Source of the DNA: Roseiarcus sp963835885
Lineage (GTDB): Bacteria; Pseudomonadota; Alphaproteobacteria; Rhizobiales; Beijerinckiaceae
Reading direction: 5' to 3'
Length of the DNA stretch: 64,000 nucleotides
Assembly: GCA_963835885.1 (NCBI GenBank)
Contig: CAWIHF010000003.1
Coordinates: 1 to 64,000, forward strand
Made by a program: the position numbers and the translations under genes. The notes under the pieces are model-generated. The model was not told the DNA's origin and did not search any database. It saw nothing but the letters and a program-made list of their open reading frames with translations. Shown piece after piece: positions 1 through 8,642 of the stretch (position 1 is the first letter of the stretch; every line of letters starts with the position of its first letter).

Positions 1-10
1 AGGGGCAGGA

Positions 11-40
11 GTCCAAGATTTCCGCGCGCGAGCCGGGAAG
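11..40. repeat. flank of a dispersed pheA-remnant repeat (fourth trace)
   Basis: About 30 bases starting GTCCAAGATT match 2671-2699, which lies just downstream of the first pheA remnant, with roughly three differences. This suggests that another copy of the pheA-remnant repeat ends just outside the window. Only the flank is visible, so the call is tentative. Confidence 0.4.
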
Positions 41-109
41 GTTCGAATTGCCCAAGGGCGTGGCCAAGGGTCAAATCGACCTTAACCGAGATGAATGGCC
101 CGTCGAAAG

Positions 110-133
110 TCGGGCGTCCTTTCTGACGCCCGA
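110..133 (-). terminator. hairpin after the cyclase gene
   Basis: A perfect 9-bp stem (TCGGGCGTC / GACGCCCGA) with a 6-base loop starts about 20 bases past the stop codon of the minus-strand cyclase gene. Only a weak T tract follows on the minus strand, so it may be a poor intrinsic terminator or simply a stabilising hairpin. Confidence 0.4.
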
Positions 134-152
134 TGGAGCGCGCCGGACCCGG

Positions 153-1967
153 TCAGTTGCCGACTGCAACTCGAACGTACCGAACCGGCGCGCTGACGCC
201 CCGCAACATCGCTATTTCTTCGAGCCGCTCCAGATCCGCCAGCGTCGCTTCCGTTTCGGCGTCTTTCGCCACGGCTTCTGACACGATCACCTCACCGCCG
301 CGACACTGATGTTCGAGGCGGGCTGCTATATTCACAATGGCCCCGAAGTAGTCGAGCACGTCGCCGGTAGTGACTGCGATGCACGATCCGGCATGAAGTC
401 CCAGCTTCAATACGATGGGCGTCGCGCTCGTGCCTCCGCCCCGGGCGGAGTTGAAGCTTGCGACATCGTTTTGGATCGCGAGCGCCGCGCGGACTGCGTC
501 ATCGGGACGGGAGAAGGCGGCCATTACCGCGTCGCCCACGGTCTTGACGACGAAGCCATGATTGCGCTGCACCCGGTCCGATAGGAAAGCGAAATGGTCG
601 CGCACAAGGTTGTAGGCGGCAGCGTCGCCCAGCGCATCGTAGAGCTCCGTCGAGCCCTTCAGGTCGGTGAACATGATAGCGATCCAGCCTATCTCGGCGT
701 TGTCGCCTGCACGAAGCAGCTGCTCTGGACACAGCCGACGGAACGCGGGCATGGCGATCACCCGCTCCCCGGTCAGCGCGTCCTGGGCCGAGTTGCGATC
801 CTCAACGACGAAGACGAGCGGCCTGTCGCTTTCGTTGCGGATCGCGAGCTCATCCCTGCCGTTCGCCCCTTCAAGCAGAATGTCGCGGCCGCGCGCCACG
901 AGCATCGGGACGACGCCGTCGGCGCCAATTTCGCCATCAACTTCCGCGCCGGCCTCGACGGTCCGAAAACGGTATGGGCCAGGAACCAAGGAGAGGTCAA
1001 AGATCTTGGCCGACTGTGCCGGAACCTCGCCCTGAAATTTGACGTGCCGCGTAGAGCCCTGGCCGAGCATGCACATCTCCCCGTCCGGCAGCGGACGAAT
1101 CCAGGGCTCGGGATGGAAGGTCAGCTCGACGTTCCGGCTGAAATTGCGTTCGTAGTCGATGTTGCAGGAGGAGCAATGCGCGCCTTTCGGCAGTTCGTGA
1201 AGTCGGCTCACGCGGGACTTCGCGCCCCGGCAGCGGGGGCATAACAGATCCCATCCCATCGCCACGATGCCGTTCCGCGCCGCCGCGAGGAACAACTCCA
1301 CGGCGTGGTCGGGCGAGACGGACCAAAGCTTCGCCAGCGCCATCGGGCGAATGCTGCGCAGATCAACGATCGGCGCATGCCGCAGGAAATTGATGAGGTT
1401 CGTCGCCAGACCATGCGAGGCAGGATCGCGCACGAGTTCCGCCGCAAGCGCGTCGAGTCGTTGGCGGGCGGGAGGCTCCACCAGGTCCCTGGCGCTCCAG
1501 CCCGGGACAAGCGCGGGACCTTCGCTTTCGCGAATGAGCCGCTCGATCACGGGCATGCTCTTGCTGAACTCGGCGTCGAAGACGCCTGCATGCTTCCCCA
1601 CGAATCCGAGGAGACCGGCTGGTTCGGCCATGCCGGTCACCACAAGCCGACAGCCCTCGCCTTCGGCAACGAGCTCGCACGACCACTCCCAGCGCCGAAT
1701 CGGGCCGTTCCGGTACTCTCGGACTTGGGAAAGGCGGCGATTCTCCCGCCATTCGGCAGAACCCTCCTCCCATCGCACCGGCAAGGGCCCGACCTTGCCA
1801 TTGGCGAAGCGGCGGACTCGGCCCTCACCGTCGACCCGTTCCTCGAAACGATAGGGCGCGAAGCCGCACAACTCCCAAAGGCGGGCGGTGTCGGAAATGA
1901 ACGGCCATATCGCCGCCGCCGGCTTGGCGAAATGCCGTTCCCGGCGGTAGCGGTAGATTGCTGTCAT
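153..1967 (-). CDS. class III adenylate/guanylate cyclase with SRPBCC and DUF5939 regions
   Basis: Predicted 604-residue cyclase making cAMP or cGMP from the nucleoside triphosphate. Residues about 1-150 resemble an SRPBCC (START-like, hydrophobic-ligand) fold. The middle (about 160-420) resembles DUF5939 and has a CPRC...CSSC zinc-ribbon pair near residues 243-270. The C-terminal 175 residues are the catalytic domain. Metal-binding Asp residues are seen in FTDLKGST and TVGDAVMAAF, and the transition-state Asn/Arg in VNIAARL. No membrane segment is visible, so it is probably cytosolic. The N-terminal fold could sense a lipid or other small ligand; that is inference. It is a single gene with a hairpin downstream. 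Substrate choice (ATP or GTP) cannot be settled by eye. Confidence 0.88.
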   Translation of the reverse strand: MTAIYRYRRERHFAKPAAAIWPFISDTARLWELCGFAPYRFEERVDGEGRVRRFANGKVGPLPVRWEEGSAEWRENRRLSQVREYRNGPIRRWEWSCELVAEGEGCRLVVTGMAEPAGLLGFVGKHAGVFDAEFSKSMPVIERLIRESEGPALVPGWSARDLVEPPARQRLDALAAELVRDPASHGLATNLINFLRHAPIVDLRSIRPMALAKLWSVSPDHAVELFLAAARNGIVAMGWDLLCPRCRGAKSRVSRLHELPKGAHCSSCNIDYERNFSRNVELTFHPEPWIRPLPDGEMCMLGQGSTRHVKFQGEVPAQSAKIFDLSLVPGPYRFRTVEAGAEVDGEIGADGVVPMLVARGRDILLEGANGRDELAIRNESDRPLVFVVEDRNSAQDALTGERVIAMPAFRRLCPEQLLRAGDNAEIGWIAIMFTDLKGSTELYDALGDAAAYNLVRDHFAFLSDRVQRNHGFVVKTVGDAVMAAFSRPDDAVRAALAIQNDVASFNSARGGGTSATPIVLKLGLHAGSCIAVTTGDVLDYFGAIVNIAARLEHQCRGGEVIVSEAVAKDAETEATLADLERLEEIAMLRGVSAPVRYVRVAVGN

Positions 1968-2118
1968 TCGATCGCGTCGCGACGTTGGCTGGAATTGGCG
2001 GGAGCGTCGGAAAGTCGTAGGTCAGGAAAGCCGATCAACGGTTTGCTCGTTGGTTACGCTTAGCGGAGCCATACAAAGCGCGCCAGCCTGATACGGCAGC
2101 GAGCAGAATAGCCTGCTC

Positions 2119-2140
2119 CGGCGCGCGTGACCGCGCGCCG
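2119..2140. other. perfect GC-rich hairpin
   Basis: A 9-bp perfect inverted repeat (CGGCGCGCG / CGCGCGCCG) around a TGAC loop lies in the gene-free stretch 1968-2222. Nothing else is recognisable in that stretch. The hairpin has no T tract on either side, so it is not an obvious terminator. Confidence 0.5.
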
Positions 2141-2222
2141 CGTGATGCTCGGCCAAGTCAACCATGTTCTCCGCACGGCAGCAAAGTGAAACAGACAGAG
2201 GCCCGTCATCGCGAGCGGCAGC

Positions 2223-2662
2223 TTTACGTCGATTCGCGACGTTCAACTTGTTTGAGACGAATGTTGCGCGCCGGGTTGAGCTGACGCGTTCGACACTTCC
2301 CTCAGGAACGGAGGAACGGTCGCTCCTCGCGCATTCTTTCGTACCGGGACTGAACAGGAACGCCTGCTTCGGCTTCCAGCGGTGACGACCTTCGTGTTCC
2401 GGGCGCGCAACGTGCCGGCCGCGCTTTACAAGGCGCTCGGCGGCTTCGCTTCCAACGCGGGGTCGACATGACCAAGCTCGAGAGCACCATGCAGGGCGGC
2501 GAGTTCTCCGCCACCCAGTTTCTCTCCGACGTCGCCGGCCACCCCGACGATCCGCCGGTGATGCGGGCGCTCGAGGAGCTCACCTTCTTCTCCCGAGAGG
2601 CGCGCATCCTCGGCGTCGATCCGGCGCATCCTTTCCGGGTCGAGACGCAGAACGGGCGGTAG
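2223..2662 (+). pseudogene. pheA remnant copy 1 (ACT-domain 3' end of prephenate dehydratase)
   Basis: The segment encodes the C-terminal regulatory ACT domain of prephenate dehydratase and nothing of the catalytic domain. Typical pieces are TTFVFRARNVPAALYKALGG, MTKLESTMQGG, ATQFLSDVAGHPDD and the end ILGVDPAHPF. The frame is broken near 2452, where AACGCGGGG replaces a shorter string. It aligns base for base with 8643-9086, including about 85 bases of non-coding upstream sequence. It is a partial gene duplication, not a functional gene. Confidence 0.75.
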
Positions 2663-2866
2663 CGGCCAAAGTCCAAGATTCCGTGCGCGGGCCGGGAAGT
2701 CTCGAAAGGGCGGGGAGCGGGCCTACAACAGTCGCCAGGCCCGAGCGGGCACTGATCATGGCGGCGGCAGAACACGCGAAGGGAGACTGCAATCATTCGA
2801 AGCCGCCACCCGGGACGGCCGGAGTGCGCAAGGAGCGCGTCTTCGCCGACGGGCGCGGCGAACAGG

Positions 2867-3208
2867 TCAGACCGACCCAATTGGAGACATTCTGCTTGCC
2901 AGGAACCTAGCGACGTGGTGCCGGACGGCGAGCGCGCTAGGCGGCTTCCGCGACGGATTTCCGCGACCGAACTCAAAGCGCAACTGCGCGCCCTTCGCAT
3001 CCGGCAGCCAGATCGTCATTTGCGGAAAGATTGTGCGCCGGTAGAGCGTGCGCCGTGCGCGGACCTGAGCAAGCACGCGCAGCACTTCCGCGCGCACTTC
3101 GTCCGGATCGGCGCAATACGCCGCCGCAGTTCGCTCGACGCCGAGAAGGTCCGGCTGGCTTTCGCCGAGCAAGTCCAGTTGACCGTCCGCGCGCGATTGG
3201 CTCCTCAA
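2867..3208 (-). pseudogene. remnant of a small conserved alphaproteobacterial protein
   Basis: The reading frame contains QLDLLGESQPDLLG, a YCADPDEVRAEVLRVLAQVR segment and RTIFPQMTIWLPDAKGAQLR. This resembles, from memory, a short conserved alphaproteobacterial protein of unknown function. A few residues seem missing before the RTIFPQM motif. The expected end is in another frame, and the ORF then runs on into unrelated residues. I take it as a decayed gene. It overlaps the aberrant 3' extension of the metallophosphoesterase frame. Confidence 0.4.
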
Positions 3209-3736
3209 TTAGGCTCGCCCAATGCCATTGCGGGTCGCTTCGCGCGAACATATCCGGCAACCCTCTCATGGTGACCCTATGCCACTGCCGCGATTGCCAG
3301 CGACGGACTGGAGCGTTAGCAGGCAGTGGTGCGATTTTCGAGAAGTCACGCAAGAATCGATAGCGCCCATGGCCCTTGATCGCCGCCAAGTCGTGCGAGA
3401 CCATCCCTTCGGGTCGTTCGATCGTGATTTCAACTCCATCGTGAGAAAAATCTAGCAACGTGAGGCCACAACGGGCGTCGCCGCCATGGGATTGCGGCGC
3501 TGCAAACGCAACAGCGGGCTGCCATAGGTGGCGCGCGCCGTTGAATGTGCGATCGCGATATTGATGCAGGTGGCCGCTAACGACCAGACTTACACCATGT
3601 TTATGTAGTCTATCGACCAAACTCGCACGCGCAAGCGGCACAATGCAGGCGGCGCTCGCTGGACCTTCGTTGAGATCTTCCAAGAAAAGAGGCTTGTGTA
3701 AGAACAGAGCGATTGGCCGACCCGTGGCGGCGATTA
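2973..3736 (-). pseudogene. metallophosphoesterase, 3' half, cut by ISAzo13
   Basis: C-terminal half of a calcineurin-like metallophosphoesterase of the cyclic-nucleotide phosphodiesterase type. It has the HKPLF motif, the metal-binding SGHLHQYRD (GHxH) motif and the family ending GHGRYRFLRD. The 5' half is at 6952-7381. Removing 3737-6951 plus one copy of the TTA duplication joins ...WLEEQL to IAATGRPIALF in frame, so the gene was intact before insertion. After the family end near 3350 the frame continues about 130 residues through unrelated sequence, so the original stop is also lost, probably through a separate rearrangement. Confidence 0.85.
3198..3363 (+). pseudogene. GFA/CENP-V domain fragment
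   Basis: The plus strand encodes CHCGSLRANISGNP followed by CHCRDCQRRTGA. This is the zinc-binding start of the glutathione-dependent formaldehyde-activating enzyme (GFA/CENP-V) fold. The frame stops after about 50 residues at 3363, where the opposite-strand metallophosphoesterase sequence begins, so most of the domain is missing. It looks like a gene cut at a rearrangement junction. No start codon or ribosome site is convincing. Confidence 0.55.
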
Positions 3737-3838
3737 GGACACTTCGAACAATAACTAAATCGTGATCGCTGGTCATGCGAGGGAGTGACTCGGGTTGCGG
3801 GGATTCCGGCGCTGAGCGAACCGGCGTAGGTCGGTGGG

Positions 3839-6800
3839 ATGATCGACGAGAACGCAATTCGGCAACGGTGGGAAGCGGTTGGCTCGAAGCTCGACGAGCG
3901 GGGACGGCGGTTGTTTGCTGCGGGCGAGGTGCGGAGCGCTGGGTGGGGTGGTCTTGCGGCCGTCTCGAAGATCACCGGGCTGGCTCGTTCGTCGATCAAT
4001 CGCGGGAAGGATGATCTGGAAGCGCCAGCGCTGCCGAGGGGGCGCGTTCGCCGCGCCGGCGGCGGGCGTCGCGCGCTCTCTGCGAACGATCCGGGGCTCG
4101 TTCGCGCGCTCGAACGGCTGGTCGAGCCTGCGACGTTGGGTGATCCGATGCGGCCCTTGATCTGGGTGTCGAAAAGCATGGAGAAGCTCGCGGCGACCCT
4201 GACCGAGATGGGACATCCGATCAGCGCCGACACGGTGCGCAAGGAGCTGGTGAAGCTCGGCTTCTCGCGCCAGTCCAATCGCAAGGCGGATGAAGGCGCC
4301 AAACATCCCGACCGAAACGCGCAGTTCGAATATATCAACGCGAAAGTCGTGGCGGCGCAGGCCCGACAACAGCCTGTGATCTCCGTCGACACCAAGAAAA
4401 AGGAGCTGATCGGCAACTTCAAGAACGGCGGAACCGACTATCGCCCGAAAGGCAAGCCACGGCGCGTGAACGTGCATGACTTCGAGGACAAGAAACTCGG
4501 CAAGGTCGTGCCCTATGGCATCTACGATGTGACCGCCAACGCCGGCTTCGTCAGCGTCGGGATCACGAGCGACACGGCCGAGTTCGCTGTACAGTCGATC
4601 CGCTGCTGGCGCGAACGCATGGGACGGCAGCGCTATCCCCATGCGCGAGAGCTGACGATCACGGCCGATTGTGGCGGCTCGAACGGGGCGCGGGTGCGGC
4701 TGTGGAAGGTCGAGCTGCAGAAGCTCGCCGACGAGACCGGGCTCGTCATCCATGTCCACCACTATCCGCCGGGCACATCGAAGTGGAACAAGATTGGTGT
4801 GTCACGAACACATCCTCAGAGAAAGGAGGTGTGGAACTACACGAGAGATGAGGGCAGACCCCTCGCGGTCGGCAGTCAGGTGCAGGCCGCAAACCACTGC
4901 AAGCTGCCAACGTTAAGAGCGCTGGTGGTGAACGTTGCAGTAAAAGGCGGGAGCAAATCCCGTCAGGTATGGTCCGGAGAGGCGAGCGAAAGCAAACCGC
5001 TGATGACGTGTCGAAATTCCATAGGTGATGTCGAAACCGGGGGTGCGATTTTCTCCCGGGACGAGCTTGGGGGTTGCCCTGAAGGCTGCCCAAGCGGCAT
5101 CCGGCATGTAAGCGGCGCGAAGCCGGACCGGGCTCTTGTGCGGAACGTGAGAACCTGTCGCCTCGATGCGAAGGGAGACGTCCGAGCGGCAAACACCGCA
5201 AGGACCAGAGTACCGAAGCGAGGCACAGGGGCGGAGCAGTTTGTAGTAGGGATGAAGGTTCTGTAATGGGACTGGACCGAAGGAACTGCGTTGTTCAGCT
5301 GCGGCCCAGAGCCAACTGGTAACGGGAGGAGCTCTGTGGACAAGGCAAAGTCGTTCGACATTCCGAAGCGGGAAATCTGGGAAGCCTTCAAGAAGGTGAA
5401 GGCCAACCAGGGAGCGGCTGGAGTCGACGGACAAACGGTGGCCGACTTTGAGACAGACCTATCGGGTAACCTCTATAAGTTGTGGAACCGAATGTCCTCT
5501 GGGAGCTATGTTCCTCCACCGGTTCGACGGGTGATGATCCCGAAGGACGGGGGCAGCGGGGAGCGGCCGCTCGGCATTCCGACGGTCGCCGACCGGGTCG
5601 CCCAGGAAGTGGTCAAGCGTTATCTGGAGCCGATCCTGGAGCCCATCTTCCATGGGGACTCCTACGGATATCGCCCTGGCCGCTCGGCCATCGACGCAGT
5701 CCGGACGGCTCGCCAGCGGTGCTGGCGATACGACTGGGTGCTCGATATCGACGTCAAAGGCTACTTCGACAGCATCGACTGGGAGTTGCTGCTCAAGGCG
5801 GTCCGAAAACATACGGACTGTCCGTGGGTGCTGCTCTACGTCGAGCGCTGGCTAAAAGCGTCGGTACAAATGGAGGATGGGAGCGTCGTCACGCGAATAT
5901 CGGGAACTCCTCAAGGTGGGGTTGTAAGTCCCATTTTGGCAAATCTTTTCCTGCATTATGTCTTCGACATGTGGATGAAGCGGAATTACTCCAGCATCCC
6001 TTTCGAGAGGTACGCGGACGACATCATCTGCCACTGCCGAAGCGAGGCAGAGGTGCGAGCACTATGGGAAGCCCTGGAGGCCCGCTTCACGGCCTGTGGG
6101 CTGGTTCTGCACCCGCAGAAAACGAAAATCGTCTACTGTCGGGACACGAACCGGCGTGGTGACTTTGCGATCCAGGAATTCGACTTTCTCGGCTACCAAT
6201 TCCGGCCGCGGAAGGCGATCTGGCGCGGCTGTCAATACGGCGTTTCATTCCTGCCCGCCGCCAGTCCGAAATCGCTGAAGGCGATCCGGCAGACGATCCG
6301 GCGATGGGAACTCCATCACCGGAGCGACCTGGCCCTGGACGATCTGGCCCGAATGTACAACCCGTACATTCGTGGCTGGATCAACTACTACAGCCACTTC
6401 TACAAGTCGGCACTTTCCTGGACGTTGCGCCGGATTGATGCCTTCGTGATCCGTTGGGCGCGCAACAAGTTCAAGCGCCTACGCTCGCGCCCCAAAGGCG
6501 CCAGGGACTGGCTGGCTCGGGTCGTCCGCGCCAATCCAAATCTCTTTGTCCAGTGGGGATTTCTGCATGTCGCCGGCCGAGCATCGGGAGCCGTATGAAT
6601 CGAGAGGTTCACGTACGGTTCTAGGAGCGCGTGGGGGTGAAATTCCCCTGCGCAACTCGACAGCACCGACTGTTCTGCCACATCACCCAGAACTGGCGCG
6701 GCCGGCCGCTCACCGATCGCCTTGCCGTCGTCGAGCTGATCGGCGCGACGACGACCAAGGCCGGTCTGCGGGTCGAAAGCGCGCTCGACACCCGCACCTA

Positions 6801-6930
6801 CCAGAAAGGCATCAAGGTCGGCAGAGCCGAGATGAACCGTCTCGACATCACCGGCGATCCGTTCCATCCTGAATGGAACTACACCATCAGGCCGCGACTT
6901 CCTGCCTCGGCCCAGCCAGCGGAACTGTAG
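3839..6930 (+). CDS. ISAzo13-family transposase, split by a group II intron
   Basis: DDE transposase in two exons, 3839-4796 and 6662-6930. Joined they give 1227 bases, exactly 409 codons including the stop, so intron splicing would restore a 408-residue enzyme. Family features include LIWVSKSMEKLAATL, VISVDTKKKELIGNFKNGG (first catalytic Asp region), ITADCGGSNG (second Asp) and HYPPGTSKWNKIEHRLF. The intron splits the Glu codon of WNKIEHR (g|ag). That Glu sits where the third catalytic acid is expected by analogy with the NPxE motif of IS630. Exon 2 ends PFHPEWNYTIRP plus a short tail. Unspliced message would give a truncated protein. Confidence 0.85.
5336..6598 (+). CDS. ltrA: group II intron reverse transcriptase/maturase
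   Basis: Intron-encoded protein of about 420 residues. The start is taken as the GTG at 5336 because GGGAGGA lies five bases upstream; an upstream in-frame ATG at 5291 lacks this. It has the RT blocks DIDVKGYFDSIDW (about 137-149), SGTPQGGVVSPILANLFLHY (189-208) and the catalytic YADD at 226-229. The maturase (X) domain near the C-terminus contains PYIRGWINYYSHFYKSA. No HNH endonuclease domain follows, so mobility may rely on endonuclease-independent routes. The stop codon falls inside domain V. All key residues are intact, so the protein may be active. Confidence 0.92.
   Translation: MDKAKSFDIPKREIWEAFKKVKANQGAAGVDGQTVADFETDLSGNLYKLWNRMSSGSYVPPPVRRVMIPKDGGSGERPLGIPTVADRVAQEVVKRYLEPILEPIFHGDSYGYRPGRSAIDAVRTARQRCWRYDWVLDIDVKGYFDSIDWELLLKAVRKHTDCPWVLLYVERWLKASVQMEDGSVVTRISGTPQGGVVSPILANLFLHYVFDMWMKRNYSSIPFERYADDIICHCRSEAEVRALWEALEARFTACGLVLHPQKTKIVYCRDTNRRGDFAIQEFDFLGYQFRPRKAIWRGCQYGVSFLPAASPKSLKAIRQTIRRWELHHRSDLALDDLARMYNPYIRGWINYYSHFYKSALSWTLRRIDAFVIRWARNKFKRLRSRPKGARDWLARVVRANPNLFVQWGFLHVAGRASGAV
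6588..6621 (+). ncRNA. group II intron domain V
   Basis: A 34-base element running from GAGCCGTATGAATCGAGAGG to a closing ACGGTTC folds into the conserved domain V hairpin. The AGC catalytic triad is near its 5' end. The maturase stop codon (TGA, 6596-6598) lies within it. The length and pairing match active introns. Confidence 0.85.
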
Positions 6931-6951
6931 CGGTTATTTTGCGTGATGTCC

Positions 6952-7381
6952 TTAGTTGCTCTTCAAGCCAACGGTTCTGTTCGTCCTCGCGCGTCAGGCT
7001 TGAGCCGAAGAGTTGTGCGTTCACACCGACTAGACGCCATCCTTCTGTGTCCAGCATCCAGCGATCGGCGCCGAAAAAACTGTCCCATCGAGCGAGCCGG
7101 AGTGTATTGACAATCTGGTCAGGGTCTTGGCCAGGCGGTTCGTCGCCGACATCGTGATTGCCTGGTAGGGGCAGAACAGGTCCACGCAGGCTCTTTAGCG
7201 CCGAGGCGGCGAATCTAACTTCCTCATCGCTGTCTGGACCATTGATCGTGAGGTCGCCATTGACGATCACTGCTTCAGCCGCCGCCCTGTTGGCAAAGTC
7301 TCGAGCAATACACCAATTCTCCCAGAAGAATCCATGCGTGGGTGAGATGTGGATGTCTGACAGGATGATGATGCGTCCCAT
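6952..7381 (-). pseudogene. metallophosphoesterase, 5' half
   Basis: N-terminal half of the phosphodiesterase whose 3' half is at 2973-3736. Metal-ligand motifs are in family order: SDIHISPTHG, VNGDLTINGPD and PLPGNHDVGDE, then VGVNAQLFGS. The true sequence stops at ...WLEEQL; a further short tail is read from the ISAzo13 end. The start is the ATG at 7381. An IS1595 element ends 26 bases upstream of it, so the native promoter and perhaps the ribosome site are displaced as well. The gene is therefore inactivated twice over. Confidence 0.88.
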
Positions 7382-8381
7382 GGGGGCTACTTTCGTAGTT
7401 TAAGATAAGCTCAATTCGCGTTAGATTGATATCATCATTTGGGCTCCTCCGACCGATGGCGGCATTGAGGCATGCTCGGGGCGTGGGATTGTGCTTGAGG
7501 CCGGCGAGGTGGAACCACCTGAGGTAGCTGTCGAGGTATTTTGTGGCAATGCCGCGACGGGGGCGCAGGAAGGTTTTGAGGCTCTCATGGCGACTGTTGA
7601 CGGTCTGGATGTGTAATTCGCCGCGGACGCGTTCACCTTTCGACTGGTTGAGCGCTTCATGGCTGACGCCGAGGGCGGCGGCGCAAGGCGGGTAGACGTT
7701 ATTGCCGTCGGTGACGAGCAAGGTGTCCTTACCCAGAATGGGCGCGAGCACCGGCTTGATGGTCTGGGCGGTCACGGCCGAGAGGACGGCGCTGATGGTG
7801 GCGCCGCTCCGGTCGGCGGCCACCAGGATCGGCGTCTGTTCGTCCGAAAGGCCGCGCTTGGCTGCTTTTCCGCCCCGCCTGCGAGCCTTGCGACCGAGGC
7901 GACGCTCGCCCTTACAGCTTGATAATATATAGGTTTCGTCGACTTCGACGATGCCGCTCAACAGGCGCGTGGGGTTCTTGGCGGCGCGCAGGAAGCGATG
8001 TCGCCAGCGGAACGCCGTGCTCACCGCCACCCCGCACCGCTCGGCCGAGGCGGCCACCGTCTCGCCCTCGCTCAACGACTGACCAAAATCAAGCCAGCGT
8101 TCCTTCTTGCGCAATCGGGCCAGCGGCGTTCCGGTCAGCGCATTGAAGCTTCTGCGGCAATCCTTGCAGCGGAAACGGCGCAGGCCGTCGGTTCGGCCCC
8201 CGCCCACCGACGCCCCGCCGCAGTGCGGACAGCGCCGCGCCTCGCCCAAGCGCTCCTCGATCGCCGCCGCCACCGCCGCTCTGGGCTGCCGGCCGGCCAG
8301 CACCGCCTCGAGCTCCTGGCGCTGCTTTGCCGTCAGACCGTCGATCTCCGCCAGCCACGCTCGAAACATCCCCTGATCCAT
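7275..8381 (-). CDS. IS1595-family transposase
   Basis: Transposase of the IS1595 type. An N-terminal zinc ribbon (CPHCGG...FRCKDCRRSF, about residues 52-78) is followed by a helix-turn-helix-like stretch. The catalytic domain has GIVEVDETYI (first Asp), LLVTDGNNVY (second Asp) and IQTVNSRHESLKTFLRPRRG, ending in the family motif TKYLDSYLRWFH. The frame has no stop inside the element. It crosses the left inverted repeat and adds about 45 residues read antisense through the metallophosphoesterase start. The native protein would end near residue 325, so the tail is an accident of the insertion site. Start ATG at 8381. Confidence 0.9.
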   Translation of the reverse strand: MDQGMFRAWLAEIDGLTAKQRQELEAVLAGRQPRAAVAAAIEERLGEARRCPHCGGASVGGGRTDGLRRFRCKDCRRSFNALTGTPLARLRKKERWLDFGQSLSEGETVAASAERCGVAVSTAFRWRHRFLRAAKNPTRLLSGIVEVDETYILSSCKGERRLGRKARRRGGKAAKRGLSDEQTPILVAADRSGATISAVLSAVTAQTIKPVLAPILGKDTLLVTDGNNVYPPCAAALGVSHEALNQSKGERVRGELHIQTVNSRHESLKTFLRPRRGIATKYLDSYLRWFHLAGLKHNPTPRACLNAAIGRRSPNDDINLTRIELILNYESSPHGTHHHPVRHPHLTHAWILLGELVYCSRLCQQGGG

Positions 8382-8451
8382 CGCTATCCCCTGTCAATCC
8401 ATAATAAATCGTAGCACAAACAGGCCACCTCAATCTAACGCTAATTGAGCC
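7408..8451 (-). mobile_element. IS1595-family insertion sequence
   Basis: The 1044-bp element has inverted ends AGCTCAATTCGCGTTAGATT and GGCTCAATTAGCGTTAGATT, differing at two or three positions. It is flanked by an exact 8-bp duplication TTAAGATA at 7400-7407 and 8452-8459. Eight AT-rich bases fit the family. It carries one transposase gene on the minus strand. Confidence 0.9.
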
Positions 8452-8459
8452 TTAAGATA

Positions 8460-8642
8460 TATTAGGGGAGTCTTGTGCAAACCGCATGAACGCGGCATAG
8501 CTCCGGGCAAATGGGCCGAACGGGGGATCTAACGGACTCGGCGTACCTGAAATCAATAGATTACGCGGTGCAGAGAGCAGGCGCATAAAGGTCCGCTTCC
8601 CGCCCAACTTTTCCCGTCCACGGACAACCTCGGCCAAGTCCG
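8460..8642. other. gene-free stretch
   Basis: Between the IS1595 target duplication and the second pheA remnant I see no plausible gene, hairpin or repeat. Short open frames are present but have no ribosome site or recognisable motif. Confidence 0.5.

Larger units (their letters stand above)
4797..6661 (+). mobile_element. group II intron
   Basis: The 5' end is GTGTG, the group II consensus GUGYG. The 3' end is AC, matching AY. A 34-base domain V is at 6588-6621, followed by a domain VI-like hairpin. The intron encodes its own maturase. The boundaries are fixed independently because removing exactly these 1865 bases rejoins the host transposase codon for codon. Domain I and the exon-binding sites were not resolved by eye, so the structural subclass is left open. 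Confidence 0.9.
3737..6951 (+). mobile_element. ISAzo13-family insertion sequence carrying a group II intron
   Basis: The ends are imperfect inverted repeats. Read inward, the left begins GGACACTTCGAACAATAAC and the right begins GGACATCACGCAAAATAAC, matching at 14 of 19 positions. A TTA direct repeat flanks it (3734-3736 and 6952-6954), and excision restores the metallophosphoesterase frame exactly. The element is 3215 bp; without the 1865-bp intron it is 1350 bp, a normal size for this family. Because the target frame is still intact and the ends are clear, the insertion looks fairly recent. Confidence 0.85.
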
